Below, one piece after another: positions 1 through 6,896 of a stretch of DNA of 23,417 bases. Both the position numbers and the translations under genes were made by a program. The DNA comes from Nitrospinaceae bacterium (GTDB lineage Bacteria; Nitrospinota; Nitrospinia; Nitrospinales; VA-1). Every line of letters starts with the position of its first letter. The stretch's first letter is position 1. Location: assembly GCA_029937655.1 (NCBI GenBank), contig JAPYPK010000016.1:1-23417 (forward strand). The letters run 5' to 3'. The notes under the pieces were generated by a model. It searched no databases. It was not told the DNA's origin and worked only from the letters and a program-made list of their open reading frames with translations.

Positions 1-36
1 CCAATAAACGTTTGAAATTATAAATTGGAGAATTCT

Positions 37-171
37 ATGTTCCAGGAAACAACATTCGACGCTGGATCCGTATTTGGGTCTGGTTTGTTTGTAGAAGATT
101 TCTTACCCGTTCTTTCGGTAATAGCATTCGGATACATTGTCTCTTGCTTGGCATTCGCATTTTTAAATTAA
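37..171 (+). CDS. 44-residue membrane peptide
   Basis: ATG at 37 follows a GGAG Shine-Dalgarno sequence at 27-30 with good spacing, and the frame closes with TAA at 169-171. The peptide has a short polar N-terminus with acidic residues (ETTFDAG) and then a hydrophobic stretch from about residue 17 to the end (LFVEDFLPVLSVIAFGYIVS, continuing CLAFAFLN), consistent with one membrane-spanning helix. I do not recognise the family. A second tiny membrane ORF with an equally good ribosome site follows at 271, so the two are probably co-transcribed. Small single-helix subunits of respiratory complexes and filamentous-phage coat peptides have this general shape, but nothing else in the window supports either reading. 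The gene upstream of the window edge could decide it. Confidence 0.55.
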   Translation: MFQETTFDAGSVFGSGLFVEDFLPVLSVIAFGYIVSCLAFAFLN

Positions 172-180
172 CCTTAATAA

Positions 181-248
181 ACCACCGTGGCATTTCTAAT
201 TATCTTTTGGCTTTGTCTCCTCCAGACAGTTAGGTAGGTCACGGTGGT
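181..248. repeat. Inverted repeat between two tiny ORFs
   Basis: ACCACCGTG at 181-189 is perfectly complementary to CACGGTGGT at 240-248; G190-T239 (wobble) and C191-G238 extend the stem to 11 pairs. The loop is about 46 nt. The motif TTTCTAATTA occurs inside the loop at 193-202 and again just after the right arm at 251-260, directly before the ribosome site of the next ORF. No T-run follows, so it is not a classical terminator. It may be an mRNA-processing or translation-coupling element between the two peptides. Confidence 0.5.
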
Positions 249-270
249 ACTTTCTAATTAGGAGAAAACT

Positions 271-372
271 ATGTTTAGCACATTTATAAGCATCTATTTA
301 GTGGCAGTTGGATATTTGTCATACAGGGTCATTTCTGAACATAAAATAAAGAAACAGCACTCAAACAAATAA
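271..372 (+). CDS. 33-residue membrane peptide with basic tail
   Basis: ATG at 271 is preceded by GGAG at 261-264; TAA is at 370-372. The peptide has one hydrophobic helix at about residues 2-18 (MFSTFISIYLVAVGYLSYRV) followed by a Lys/His-rich cytoplasmic-looking tail. This is the usual inside-positive pattern for a single-pass peptide. Family not recognised. The reading frame stays open for 80 further codons after the TAA (373-612), without any ATG, GTG or TTG start, which is discussed in the findings. Confidence 0.5.
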   Translation: MFSTFISIYLVAVGYLSYRVISEHKIKKQHSNK

Positions 373-385
373 CCTATTTTCATAA

Positions 386-478
386 ATGAACAACTCATAT
401 ACATTTCTCATGAAGTCAATTATGGCGTCCGTTATTGGTGCAGCAATCCCCGCGATACTTTTCTACTTCGCCCTTTAA
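386..478 (+). CDS. Possible 30-residue membrane peptide
   Basis: ATG at 386 to TAA at 476-478 encodes a mostly hydrophobic peptide (MNNSYTFLMKSIMASVIGAA followed by IPAILFYFAL). It starts 14 nt after the previous ORF. There is no recognisable Shine-Dalgarno sequence, and an overlapping frame is open through the same interval, so it may not be translated. Its only support is the hydrophobic composition and its place in a run of tiny membrane ORFs. Confidence 0.25.
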   Translation: MNNSYTFLMKSIMASVIGAAIPAILFYFAL

Positions 479-768
479 AATACTCTGCAAGGTATTTATT
501 ACCCCTCTCTCCTTTTTTTACATTCATTTCGTATTTTGTTATTGCAATAATTAAATGGAGATATAATTTCAATCCCAAACCACCGAAAAATAAAGCGACC
601 TATCGACTATAGCGTGATGATCTTACTCCCCCAAGTTTAACTTAATAAATAAAAATTGTAGGAATTTCAGGAATATCAGATAGTTTTGTTTACAATAAAA
701 CGCTAAAATTTTCTCTTTTACAATAAAATGCTAAATTGGCAATAAAACCTAAGAAAGAGATAAAGTTT
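479..768. other. Gene-poor stretch with a 29-bp-spaced direct repeat
   Basis: AT-rich and apparently untranslated apart from the open frame to 612 noted elsewhere. Two imperfect copies of TTACAATAAAA(C/T)GCTAAA lie at 689-706 and 718-735, one 29-bp period apart, directly upstream of the zinc-ribbon gene. They could be a regulator-binding direct repeat or a simple local duplication. I see no clear promoter hexamer pair. Confidence 0.4.
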
Positions 769-978
769 ATGGCATTGATCACATGCAACGAGTGCGGGAA
801 AGAAATCAGTAGCAGAGCAAAGACTTGTCCTCAGTGTGGTTTACCTCTGAAATTCGAGGCTGGTTGCGGAACCTATTTATTGATTTTTTTATTTGGAATA
901 GTTTTTCTTTACTCAAGCTGTAAAGAAATGATCAAAAGTCAATACAGCATATTATGGGAGGAAAGATTTATTAAATAG
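769..978 (+). CDS. Zinc-ribbon membrane protein
   Basis: I chose ATG 769 rather than the upstream TTG at 736. The protein then begins MALITC, as small zinc-ribbon proteins usually do, and AAAGAGA lies just upstream. The 69-residue product has two CxxC pairs (C6/C9 and C20/C23, CNEC and CPQC) forming a zinc ribbon at residues 4-26. One hydrophobic helix follows at about 35-50, then a short charged tail. This N-terminal zinc ribbon plus membrane helix is a common architecture of uncharacterised bacterial proteins. The ribbon is inferred to bind zinc on the cytoplasmic side; no substrate can be assigned. Nothing convincing is seen between its stop and the ankyrin gene at 1217. Confidence 0.7.
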   Translation: MALITCNECGKEISSRAKTCPQCGLPLKFEAGCGTYLLIFLFGIVFLYSSCKEMIKSQYSILWEERFIK

Positions 979-1216
979 CGTTAGCAAACAACAAAATAAT
1001 GGGGCATTTTTAGGTGCTGGGGAAATGGTATTAGGCTTAAATAAATTTTTCGCCCGGCTTTAAAATAAACTCGAATTATTGGTTTTGTTCAACTCACTCT
1101 TCTAGTGAAGTTCCATTTGCTCCTACAGGTGTTATTAGTCTCTCGTTAGGTTTGCATTTAAAATATTTTCTTTAGCTTCAAACTTTAAAACATGGACAAC
1201 AATTATGTTTTTTTAA

Positions 1217-2083
1217 TTATAAAACTGCTCCATACTTTTTTAACAAGTTGACAATATCAATGTTACCGTGAGCAATTGCTATGTGAATAGGTGATCTTCC
1301 GTCTGATCCTACCGCGTTAACATTAGCGCCTTGACCAATAAAAAACTGGATCAGCTTTAAATGCCCCCACTTTGCAGCTTCGTGCAAGGCTGTTTCACCA
1401 TCATTATCCTTCGAGTCAATTTTTGCGCCATTAGTGAGTAGCAACTTAGCGATAGCCAAGTCACCTTTTTCCGCCGCCCAATGAATAGAGGTACGACCCA
1501 AGCGATCTTTCAGACCTAGTTTAGCACCGTTGATCATTAGCAACCTGCTCATATTAATGTTTTTATTTGCAACAGATGCGTGCAGAGGAGTGCCATCCCA
1601 CTCTGACCTGCTATTCACGTTAGCGCTAGCATAAATTAGTTGTTGAGCTGCATTGAAACTACCTTGGTCAGCAGCAAGATGAAGAGGCGTATATCCATAC
1701 TTGTCTTTAGCTTCAATATCAGCACCCTTATCTTTTAGAGCCTTTATCATACCAGGCAAGTTTTCAATTGCAGCAATATGAAGAGGTGCAAGTCCCTCCC
1801 CGTCACCCAAGTTAACGTTTGCTCCTAATTCAATCAGGTAATCAACAAAATTTAAACGATTATAAAAAACAGCTTTATAAAGTGGCGTGTATCCTAAAGA
1901 ATTTTGGATGTTAACATCAGCGCCAACCAAAAGTACTTTAGTCTTTTCCAGGTCACCAACTTCAATCGCTTTGTATAAAAGTAGTGCTGCTCCAGGGGAA
2001 CAAAACACTGGACTTGACGTAAAAACAAAAATAATGCTCAATAAAATACCAAAGCATGGTCTCGACTTTATTATCATGCCCAT
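1217..2083 (-). CDS. Secreted ankyrin-repeat protein
   Basis: The 288-residue product starts with a Sec-type signal (MIIKS, then hydrophobic GILLSIIFVFTSS, cleavage probably near residues 28-30). About eight ankyrin repeats of 33 residues fill the rest. Repeated signatures such as GYTPLHLAADQGS, GETALHEAAKWGH and G(A/S)(N/K)(V/I) turns are easy to see, and the last repeat runs almost to the C-terminus, so the protein appears full length. Ankyrin repeats form protein-binding solenoids; with a signal peptide this one should act in the periplasm or outside the cell. The partner is unknown. ATG at 2077 (MIIKS) is an alternative start; neither start has a strong ribosome site. The gene is downstream of marC on the same strand (gap about 40 nt), so the two may be co-transcribed. 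Confidence 0.85.
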   Translation of the reverse strand: MGMIIKSRPCFGILLSIIFVFTSSPVFCSPGAALLLYKAIEVGDLEKTKVLLVGADVNIQNSLGYTPLYKAVFYNRLNFVDYLIELGANVNLGDGEGLAPLHIAAIENLPGMIKALKDKGADIEAKDKYGYTPLHLAADQGSFNAAQQLIYASANVNSRSEWDGTPLHASVANKNINMSRLLMINGAKLGLKDRLGRTSIHWAAEKGDLAIAKLLLTNGAKIDSKDNDGETALHEAAKWGHLKLIQFFIGQGANVNAVGSDGRSPIHIAIAHGNIDIVNLLKKYGAVL

Positions 2084-2125
2084 AATAAAATTAGGTTAGT
2101 AAAAAGGGATTCGTTTAAAGTCAAC

Positions 2126-2707
2126 TTAAGACAGGCCGGGCAATAATTGCTTTAAAGCATCTGCAATGAGACCAATGGCTAAGCTTCCTAATAAAAGCCC
2201 CATGGTTTGAGTTATAAATTTAATTCCTGTCTTACCTAGATTTTCTAAGAGCATTTTTGAGAGTCTAAGAGTCAATCCGACCAAAGCACCTACCACAACA
2301 AACTCCCCAACAAAAATTAACTTATCCTGCCAAGCTGTTATGTTATGAGACTGAATAATCACAGAGCTCATGGCTGCCGGACCCACTAGGAGTGGAAAAG
2401 TCATAGGTATAAAGGCTATATTTTCTTTTTCTTCTAAAGCATCTGAATATAGAAATGATTTTTTGATATTGACTAGCATAGTAAAGGCAACGTAAAGTAA
2501 GAAGACACTTCCCACTAGTTCAAAAGCTGCCATCTTGATACCAAAAAAAACTAAAACGTATCTCCCAAATAAAAAGGAAACAGACAATAAAATAACAACC
2601 GCGCAACACGTCTTCAGTGTTATAGATCTATATTCATCGACGGACTTATTTTCTGTTAACACCATTACCACCGGGATATTCCCAATGGGATCAATGATCG
2701 CCAACAA
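2126..2707 (-). CDS. marC: MarC-family integral membrane protein
   Basis: About 193 residues with six hydrophobic segments. MarC (UPF0056) hallmarks are present: DPIGNIP near the N-terminus and FPLLVGPAAMSSVI in the middle, matching the family's two repeated DPxGxxP / PLxxGPxA half-motifs. The biochemical role of MarC proteins is not established; despite the name they are not proven multidrug pumps. The first conventional start in frame is TTG at 2707, which cuts into the first helix. The conserved-looking upstream segment IDTIEFIKTFVILLAIIDP continues in the same frame to 2743, where an in-frame TGA blocks further extension. Either a non-standard start (ATC, ATA or ATT) is used, or the start region has been damaged. 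No good ribosome site is visible for any candidate. Confidence 0.8.
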   Translation of the reverse strand: MLAIIDPIGNIPVVMVLTENKSVDEYRSITLKTCCAVVILLSVSFLFGRYVLVFFGIKMAAFELVGSVFLLYVAFTMLVNIKKSFLYSDALEEKENIAFIPMTFPLLVGPAAMSSVIIQSHNITAWQDKLIFVGEFVVVGALVGLTLRLSKMLLENLGKTGIKFITQTMGLLLGSLAIGLIADALKQLLPGLS

Positions 2708-2846
2708 AATAACGAATGTTTTAATAAATTCTATAGTATCGATTCAATGCACCCATTTTAAAATTCATATTCCATTTAATTTTAATCATATATCTCTTAT
2801 TGACTGTGGCTATGCTTGTTTTTTTATTAAAGCAAAAAAAACGTTA

Positions 2847-2999
2847 CTATTTCAAGACCTTACCTAAATCAACGAAATAAGATTCTTTTAATTTATCAGA
2901 AGGGGCTACAAGAGGCGGCAAAGCAACAACTAATTGATGACAAACTCGTGGACCTGACTCAGCATTGTTTCCAATCAAGCCCAGCAGTTCATTTTTTGA
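2847..2999 (-). pseudogene. Possible C-terminal gene remnant
   Basis: On the minus strand a frame is open from 2999 to a TAG at 2847-2849, bounded upstream by an in-frame TAA. Its translation looks like real protein (for example NELLGLIGNNAESGPRV, then CHQLVVALPPLVAPSDKL and SYFVDLGKVLK at the end), with no usable start apart from an internal TTG. It could be the tail of a gene whose front part was lost. The opposite strand is also open here, so one reading is spurious. No family recognised. Confidence 0.25.
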
Positions 3000-3080
3000 T
3001 TAGGATATATCAGGGTGTATGTAAGCTTATTTATTATGAAAGGTTTTGATTGTGATACCACACCCTGCTTTTAAATTTCC

Positions 3081-3138
3081 AAAAAAAACTCTTTTCTAAA
3101 GGGTACTGTGCGGGAAAACCCAAAAGAAAAGAGCTTTT
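3081..3138. terminator. Bidirectional-looking hairpin with A- and T-flanks
   Basis: CTCTTTTCT at 3089-3097 pairs perfectly with AGAAAAGAG at 3125-3133. An inner stem GGGT (3101-3104) with ACCC (3118-3121) lies across an A-A internal loop. Eight A residues precede the left arm (3081-3088), and TTTT follows the right arm after one base. The shape fits an intrinsic terminator, better on the minus strand where the T-run would have eight residues. It could stop a minus-strand transcript from the 4-kb side before it reaches marC. Confidence 0.45.
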
Positions 3139-3158
3139 ACAGGAGGAGACCTGTATTG
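3139..3158 (+). promoter_or_regulatory. Small hairpin presenting a strong Shine-Dalgarno sequence
   Basis: ACAGG (3139-3143) and CCTGT (3150-3154) form a perfect 5-bp stem with loop AGGAGA. The near-ideal ribosome site AGGAGGAG spans 3141-3148. The only start at suitable spacing is TTG 3156, which opens a five-codon frame ending in TAG. No gene follows in frame. A GGA in a hexaloop is also the kind of site bound by CsrA/RsmA proteins, but the position in the loop is not exactly consensus. Confidence 0.3.
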
Positions 3159-3497
3159 CCAAACAATCCCTAGTATAGATCGCAAACATTAACATTCGAT
3201 TAACTAAAAATTAATCTCTGGTTAATCAGTGGTTAAACTAATTTTATCTACACAATCGTTTCTAGCTTATCTTATTGTTATTATTAAAGTATTAGAAAAT
3301 AGATTTTCTTATAAAAAGGGAAGAGATAAAAAACGAGGTTGTACTAACAGAAATTTACGACCTAAATATAAACTTACTTGGCACGCATCACCAGATCAGA
3401 AAATTTATTCAATTACACAAAGCCTACACCCAGAAGCAATTACTTTTAACAACGGCCCGACAGCAGAAGATATTTTTTTTAAGCTGTATTTCACCTC

Positions 3498-4097
3498 TTA
3501 CATAGTTGGACCTGGCATATAAATATTCCCCTGAGGAGTTTCGTGGCTGTGAATTTCCCCTCCAAACCCAAGCATTTCTGATGCACGTTTTGCTTCATCA
3601 GGGGTTTTATAAACGTGGTCCATAATATCTTGACTCATCCCCCCCGATCCCTCTCTTCGTTGACTGCCTCCAGAACCTTCCGGCTTATGACCTCCCGATC
3701 CCTCTCGACGCCCAGGATGTAACCCTTGACTTATCTGCAGCAAAGCTTTATCCAATTGCAAATAAAATTTTTCTTTCTGCGTAAAACCTTCTAATCTTCC
3801 TAATTCTTTTTTGTTCACATCATCCCAAATGATAAAGGTGGGTGTCCCTACTATTTGGCCTATGCGTCCTTCTTCCATAGCCTTCATAAACCACCTTGGA
3901 AACTTATTACCTTCGACAGAAACTATTTTAACCGGGGTTTCTTTTCCTATTTCACTTAGACTATATTCTTGCGAAACTTCCTCTTGCCATTTCTTTGAAT
4001 TTTTGGAGTTTTTACCACTGACAACCAACAACTCATTGGCTAATACTTGATTAGAAAGTAAAACACAACAAATAATGGGAAATATTATTTTATTCAT
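3498..4097 (-). CDS. Periplasmic thioredoxin-fold protein with DUF3721-like tail
   Basis: I place the start at ATG 4097, preceded by AAGGA at good spacing; an upstream in-frame ATG at 4124 lacks a ribosome site. The 199-residue protein has a Sec signal (MNKIIFPIICCVLLSNQVLA, cleavage before NELL). A thioredoxin-like domain spans about 22-125; its cis-Pro loop VGTPTFIIWD is at 83-92. The usual CxxC is absent: the corresponding region reads SGKNSKNSK. A low-complexity linker with three GSGG repeats (133-153) follows. The C-terminal segment (residues 159-199, with VYKTPDEAKRASEMLG and IYMPGP) resembles the small DUF3721-type domain. Without the redox cysteines it is unlikely to be a disulfide oxidoreductase and may instead be a binding or chaperone-like protein. 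It appears to stand alone. Confidence 0.65.
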   Translation of the reverse strand: MNKIIFPIICCVLLSNQVLANELLVVSGKNSKNSKKWQEEVSQEYSLSEIGKETPVKIVSVEGNKFPRWFMKAMEEGRIGQIVGTPTFIIWDDVNKKELGRLEGFTQKEKFYLQLDKALLQISQGLHPGRREGSGGHKPEGSGGSQRREGSGGMSQDIMDHVYKTPDEAKRASEMLGFGGEIHSHETPQGNIYMPGPTM

Positions 4098-4643
4098 CGG
4101 GAGCATCCTTAGAAAAAAAAGCACACTACTATTTTAGAATTTTTTAAAAATTTTTCAATAATTCCTTAACACTTTTTTAGCATAAATAGAGCTTTCTCAT
4201 TCAAAGAAATTTAACTTCAAATCACCACTAATCTTCAGCACCAAAGGAACATACATGTCAATTTAAACACAACAGTAAGCCAAGAACCTTAAAATATTTC
4301 TTTTTACCACTTAATACTTAGCCCTCTTTCAAAAATAATGTGAGTAGTCACAGAATTAAGCTATGTAGGGCAGGCTAGTTTATAGTTATTAACTTAGAGT
4401 TAATCGTCTATTAAATACTTTTATTTCAAGGATAGGGCAGACAAAATAGTTTTATTTGAATAAAAATAATGTAGTGATTAATATATCGAATTTTTCTATT
4501 GACGGCATTGCGCTAAAACACAATGAACTAACTATCAATCTTTCATAAAAATTAAAATGGTTTATAAAGACCTGTTTTATCGAGTATCATAACCATATTT
4601 TAGTATGTAAAGTTTCGTTTAATGATTAAATAAAGACGAAAAT
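4098..4643. other. AT-rich intergenic region
   Basis: About 545 bases with no credible open frame on either strand. Features are limited to A/T palindromes near 4138-4155 and a possible -35-like TTGACG near 4499, where a small CATTG...CAATG inverted repeat follows. I see no confident promoter or RNA structure. Confidence 0.4.
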
Positions 4644-4793
4644 ATGGACAAAGGGACCTACATAATTTATGGGATGACATTCGGTTTCTTGGCCCTTTGG
4701 CTACTTTTTAGTTTAGCAAAAAAGTTAGGGAATTCGTCAAGGTTTGCCCCAAAAAAAAAACCAGACCAAAAACAAAAAAAAAAATTAAACTAA
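4644..4793 (+). CDS. 49-residue single-helix membrane peptide
   Basis: ATG 4644 to TAA 4791-4793. A single hydrophobic helix lies at about residues 5-26 (TYIIYGMTFGFLALWLLFSL), followed by a strongly basic Lys-rich tail (AKKL, then KKKPDQKQKKK). The order of a short N-terminus, Tyr/Gly-containing helix and basic tail recalls CcmD, the small subunit of the haem-handling CcmABCD complex, and small CcoQ-like peptides. No ccm or oxidase genes are nearby and the ribosome site is weak (AAAGACGAAAAT), so the family assignment stays open. The A-rich tail codons also mean the frame could be partly fortuitous. Confidence 0.4.
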   Translation: MDKGTYIIYGMTFGFLALWLLFSLAKKLGNSSRFAPKKKPDQKQKKKLN

Positions 4794-4893
4794 TTTTTAT
4801 ATCCAAGTTTTTGAGTGAGAATTTTAACACCTGGTACAAACAAAAATTATCTAACGTATAAAACCCGCTTAAATAAGACCCTGAAATTTTAAC

Positions 4894-4927
4894 AAAAAAA
4901 CACTTGAAACATTTCGTTTCAAGTGTT
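4894..4927 (-). terminator. Intrinsic terminator after the ABC-F gene
   Basis: AACACTTGAAAC at 4899-4910 pairs perfectly over 12 bp with GTTTCAAGTGTT at 4916-4927, with a five-base loop. Read on the minus strand the hairpin is followed by seven T residues (A-run 4894-4900 on the plus strand). This is the strongest terminator in the left half of the window. It lies about 200 bases beyond the ABC-F stop codon. Confidence 0.85.
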
Positions 4928-5127
4928 ACAGTTTGTTGCGTAGTAACCTCCTCCTAAGGAAGTCCATTGAAGGCGATCCCCCTTTCAAGCTCTTCCGAAT
5001 CAGGTACCCTTCGATGGGCTTCCAACCCATTTATTTGGTCCCCGTTTCCTTTAGTCCTCAGCATACTTACAATTATAAACTCACTTATCCACCCATCAAC
5101 GTTCTCAACCTCCCCTTAGCCTAGCTA
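4928..5127 (-). ncRNA. Candidate structured 3' UTR or small RNA
   Basis: The 200 bases between the ABC-F stop and its terminator contain several nested complementary pairs. ATGGG 5014-5018 pairs with CCCAT 5026-5030. TTGAAGG 4967-4973 pairs with CCTTTCAA 4981-4988 (one bulge), enclosed by GGAAG 4958-4962 with CTTCC 4992-4996. An alternative closing stem is CTAAGG 4954-4959 with CCTTAG 5114-5119. No open frame on the minus strand is convincing. It does not match the 6S, tmRNA, RNase P or SRP RNA landmarks I know. It may be an unusually structured 3' UTR or a small RNA released from, or initiated inside, the ABC-F gene. Confidence 0.3.
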
Positions 5128-6711
5128 TCAACTGATTCTCTCTTTTTGCCTCTCTAAGGCTCGTAATCTACGAGCCTCTTTTTTGTTAATTTTAGTTTTT
5201 TCTTTTTTTGCTGTAGTTGGTTCTCCCTCCCAACCTACTTTTTCTAAAAAGTGATCGTATCCTCCATGAAAATATTCCGATCGACCTTGATGAAAAATGA
5301 TTAAATTTTTAGCCAAGCTTTTAAGAATGAGTTCGGAGTGAGTAACAATCACTAAAGCACCGGCATAATTATCTAATTCTTCAATCAAGGCCTCTATAGA
5401 CTCAACATCTAAGTGATGAGATGGTTCGTCCAAAAGTAAGACATTGGTAGGATGAGAAATTATTTTCCCTAGTAAAACTCGACTCCTTTCACCTCCAGAC
5501 AATACACTTACTTTTTTTTTACTTAAGTCTCCATCAAACATCATTGCCCCACAGATGCTATGGGCAGCTTGCAAAGAAAGACTAGGATTTTCCCGTAATA
5601 TCTCATCTATCACACGATTCTGCGCATCGAGTCGGTCGATATTAGTCTGGCCGAAATGCCCTAGACGGGTAGAAGGATGCTTAGTGATAGACCCCGAACT
5701 ATAAACCAATTCACCTGCTAAACAATTGATCAGTGTCGACTTACCTTTCCCGTTGGCCCCAATAATTCCTATACGGTCTTGACTCCCAATAGAAAAAGAT
5801 AAACCAGAAAAAATATTGTTTTCAGGTTTACTGTCATAGGAAAAAGAAAGGTCTTTTATTGTCATTAATGTTTTTCCGGGACATGAAAGATAATTAAACC
5901 GAAATCCTAAATTCTTTTCAGTATCGAGTTTTTCCATGGTCCCCATTTTTTCCATCATTTTCAATCTTGACTGAGCCATAGAAGCCTTGGAAGCCTTCGC
6001 TCTAAAACGATCCACAAGAGACTGCATTTCTTTTCGTTTTGTCTCCATATTTTTTCGGGTTAATTCATAAGCCTCTTCCTCTTGAACAATTTGCTCATAA
6101 AATTTTATAGTATCACCCTTAACTTTTTTGGCCTTTTTCCGGTGGATGCCAAGCGTATGAGTAGTAACTTTATCCATAAAATCACGATCGTGAGTAATTA
6201 ACATCATTTCTCCAGGCCAATTATTGAGATATTCCTTCAACCAACGGAGTGAAAGTATATCTAGATAATTAGTGGGTTCATCAAGAAGAAGCATATTGGG
6301 ACTAGCTAATAGAGCCTTGCAAAGGTTAATTCTTACCTGATAACCACCACTGAAAGTCGCAGGGTCTTTATGAAAATCTTGCTCAGAAAAACCTAGCCCA
6401 GAAAGGATGATCTCTGCTTTGTAATGTTCCCATTGCTTTTCAGAACTTAATGCCTGAACACACTCCTTGAGAACGGTAGATTGAGTGAAAGATATAATTT
6501 GTTCTAGGGCACCGATCCGATAGCCCTTGGGAATTATTAAGGCCCCGGAATCTGGGCTCTCCTGTCCAAGGATCATCTTAAATAAAGTTGACTTTCCTGT
6601 TCCATTTTTACCTACTAAACCGACGCGTTCTCCCTCATTCATAAGGAAGGAAACTCCTCCAAATAGGATCTGGGGTCCAAAAGATTTTTCAATATTATTA
6701 GCTATAATCAT
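5128..6711 (-). CDS. ABC-F family ATPase (ribosome-associated type)
   Basis: Start placed at ATG 6711, giving 527 residues beginning MIIANNIEKSFG, as ABC-F proteins usually do; the open frame upstream reads through a hairpin and is not family-like. There are two ATP-binding domains and no membrane segments. Domain 1 has Walker A GLVGKNGTGKST (31-42), signature FSGGYQVR (120-127) and Walker B LLLDEPTNYLD (141-151). Domain 2 has Walker A GIIGANGKGKST (315-326), signature LSGGERSR (404-411) and Walker B LLLDEPSHHLD (425-435, slightly unusual). The charged linker at about 205-265 corresponds to the P-site tRNA interaction motif, and a basic C-terminal tail follows. ABC-F proteins bind the ribosomal E site and rescue stalled or antibiotic-bound ribosomes. 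Subtype (Uup, YheS or resistance type) cannot be settled from sequence alone. Confidence 0.9.
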   Translation of the reverse strand: MIIANNIEKSFGPQILFGGVSFLMNEGERVGLVGKNGTGKSTLFKMILGQESPDSGALIIPKGYRIGALEQIISFTQSTVLKECVQALSSEKQWEHYKAEIILSGLGFSEQDFHKDPATFSGGYQVRINLCKALLASPNMLLLDEPTNYLDILSLRWLKEYLNNWPGEMMLITHDRDFMDKVTTHTLGIHRKKAKKVKGDTIKFYEQIVQEEEAYELTRKNMETKRKEMQSLVDRFRAKASKASMAQSRLKMMEKMGTMEKLDTEKNLGFRFNYLSCPGKTLMTIKDLSFSYDSKPENNIFSGLSFSIGSQDRIGIIGANGKGKSTLINCLAGELVYSSGSITKHPSTRLGHFGQTNIDRLDAQNRVIDEILRENPSLSLQAAHSICGAMMFDGDLSKKKVSVLSGGERSRVLLGKIISHPTNVLLLDEPSHHLDVESIEALIEELDNYAGALVIVTHSELILKSLAKNLIIFHQGRSEYFHGGYDHFLEKVGWEGEPTTAKKEKTKINKKEARRLRALERQKERIS

Positions 6712-6728
6712 TATTAGGTTTGCAAAAT

Positions 6729-6761
6729 AAAAAAAGGACTTATAACAATAGCTATAAGCCC
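6729..6761 (-). terminator. Terminator or attenuator just upstream of ABC-F
   Basis: On the minus strand GGGCTTATA (6761-6753) pairs with TATAAGTCC (6744-6736) over 9 bp with one G-U. An 8-base loop separates the arms, and seven T residues follow (6735-6729). The run ends only about 18 bases before the ABC-F ATG at 6711. It can serve as the terminator of the dksA-like gene. The tiny distance to the start codon leaves no room for a promoter after it, so the ABC-F message must be transcribed through it, as in attenuated ABC-F genes. Confidence 0.7.
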
Positions 6762-6896
6762 ATATCGTTAAAAAAATAGTCACTATTAAAAGGAGTTGAT
6801 CTCCCTGATTTTCCAGTTAGCCTAACAGTTGTATCACAATAGTATTCCAAGGACTAGTTGGTCTAAATCAAAGCTTATCCATGGGACCTGCGTATT

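Larger units (their letters stand above)
2744..3497. other. Gene-poor interval, mostly non-coding
   Basis: About 750 bases between marC and the thioredoxin-fold gene. It holds the possible remnant at 2847-2999 and the hairpin pair at 3089-3154. From 3189 to 3237 there are several GATTAAC/GTTAATC/GGTTAA-type repeats. A 97-codon open frame at 3229-3522 begins with GTG, has no ribosome site and runs into the convergent gene; I do not count it as a gene. Confidence 0.4.

Noticed and set aside
37..478. Filamentous phage coat gene cluster
   Set aside because: The peptide sizes fit, but no Zot/pI-type ATPase, replication protein or adsorption protein is present to the right; the left side is outside the window.
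979..1216. Integron-type recombination site
   Set aside because: A GTTAGGT core-like sequence occurs near 1145, but there is no complementary RYYYAAC partner at proper distance and no integrase or cassette array.
3229..3522. 97-codon plus-strand frame
   Set aside because: GTG start without ribosome site, no recognisable domain, and 3' overlap with the better supported minus-strand thioredoxin-fold gene.
4933..5124. 63-codon plus-strand frame in the region after the ABC-F gene
   Set aside because: No ribosome site, and it overlaps the putative structured region and terminator of the opposite strand.
4928..5127. 6S RNA, SRP RNA, tmRNA or TPP riboswitch
   Set aside because: Short resemblances only; none of the diagnostic conserved cores of these RNAs is present.
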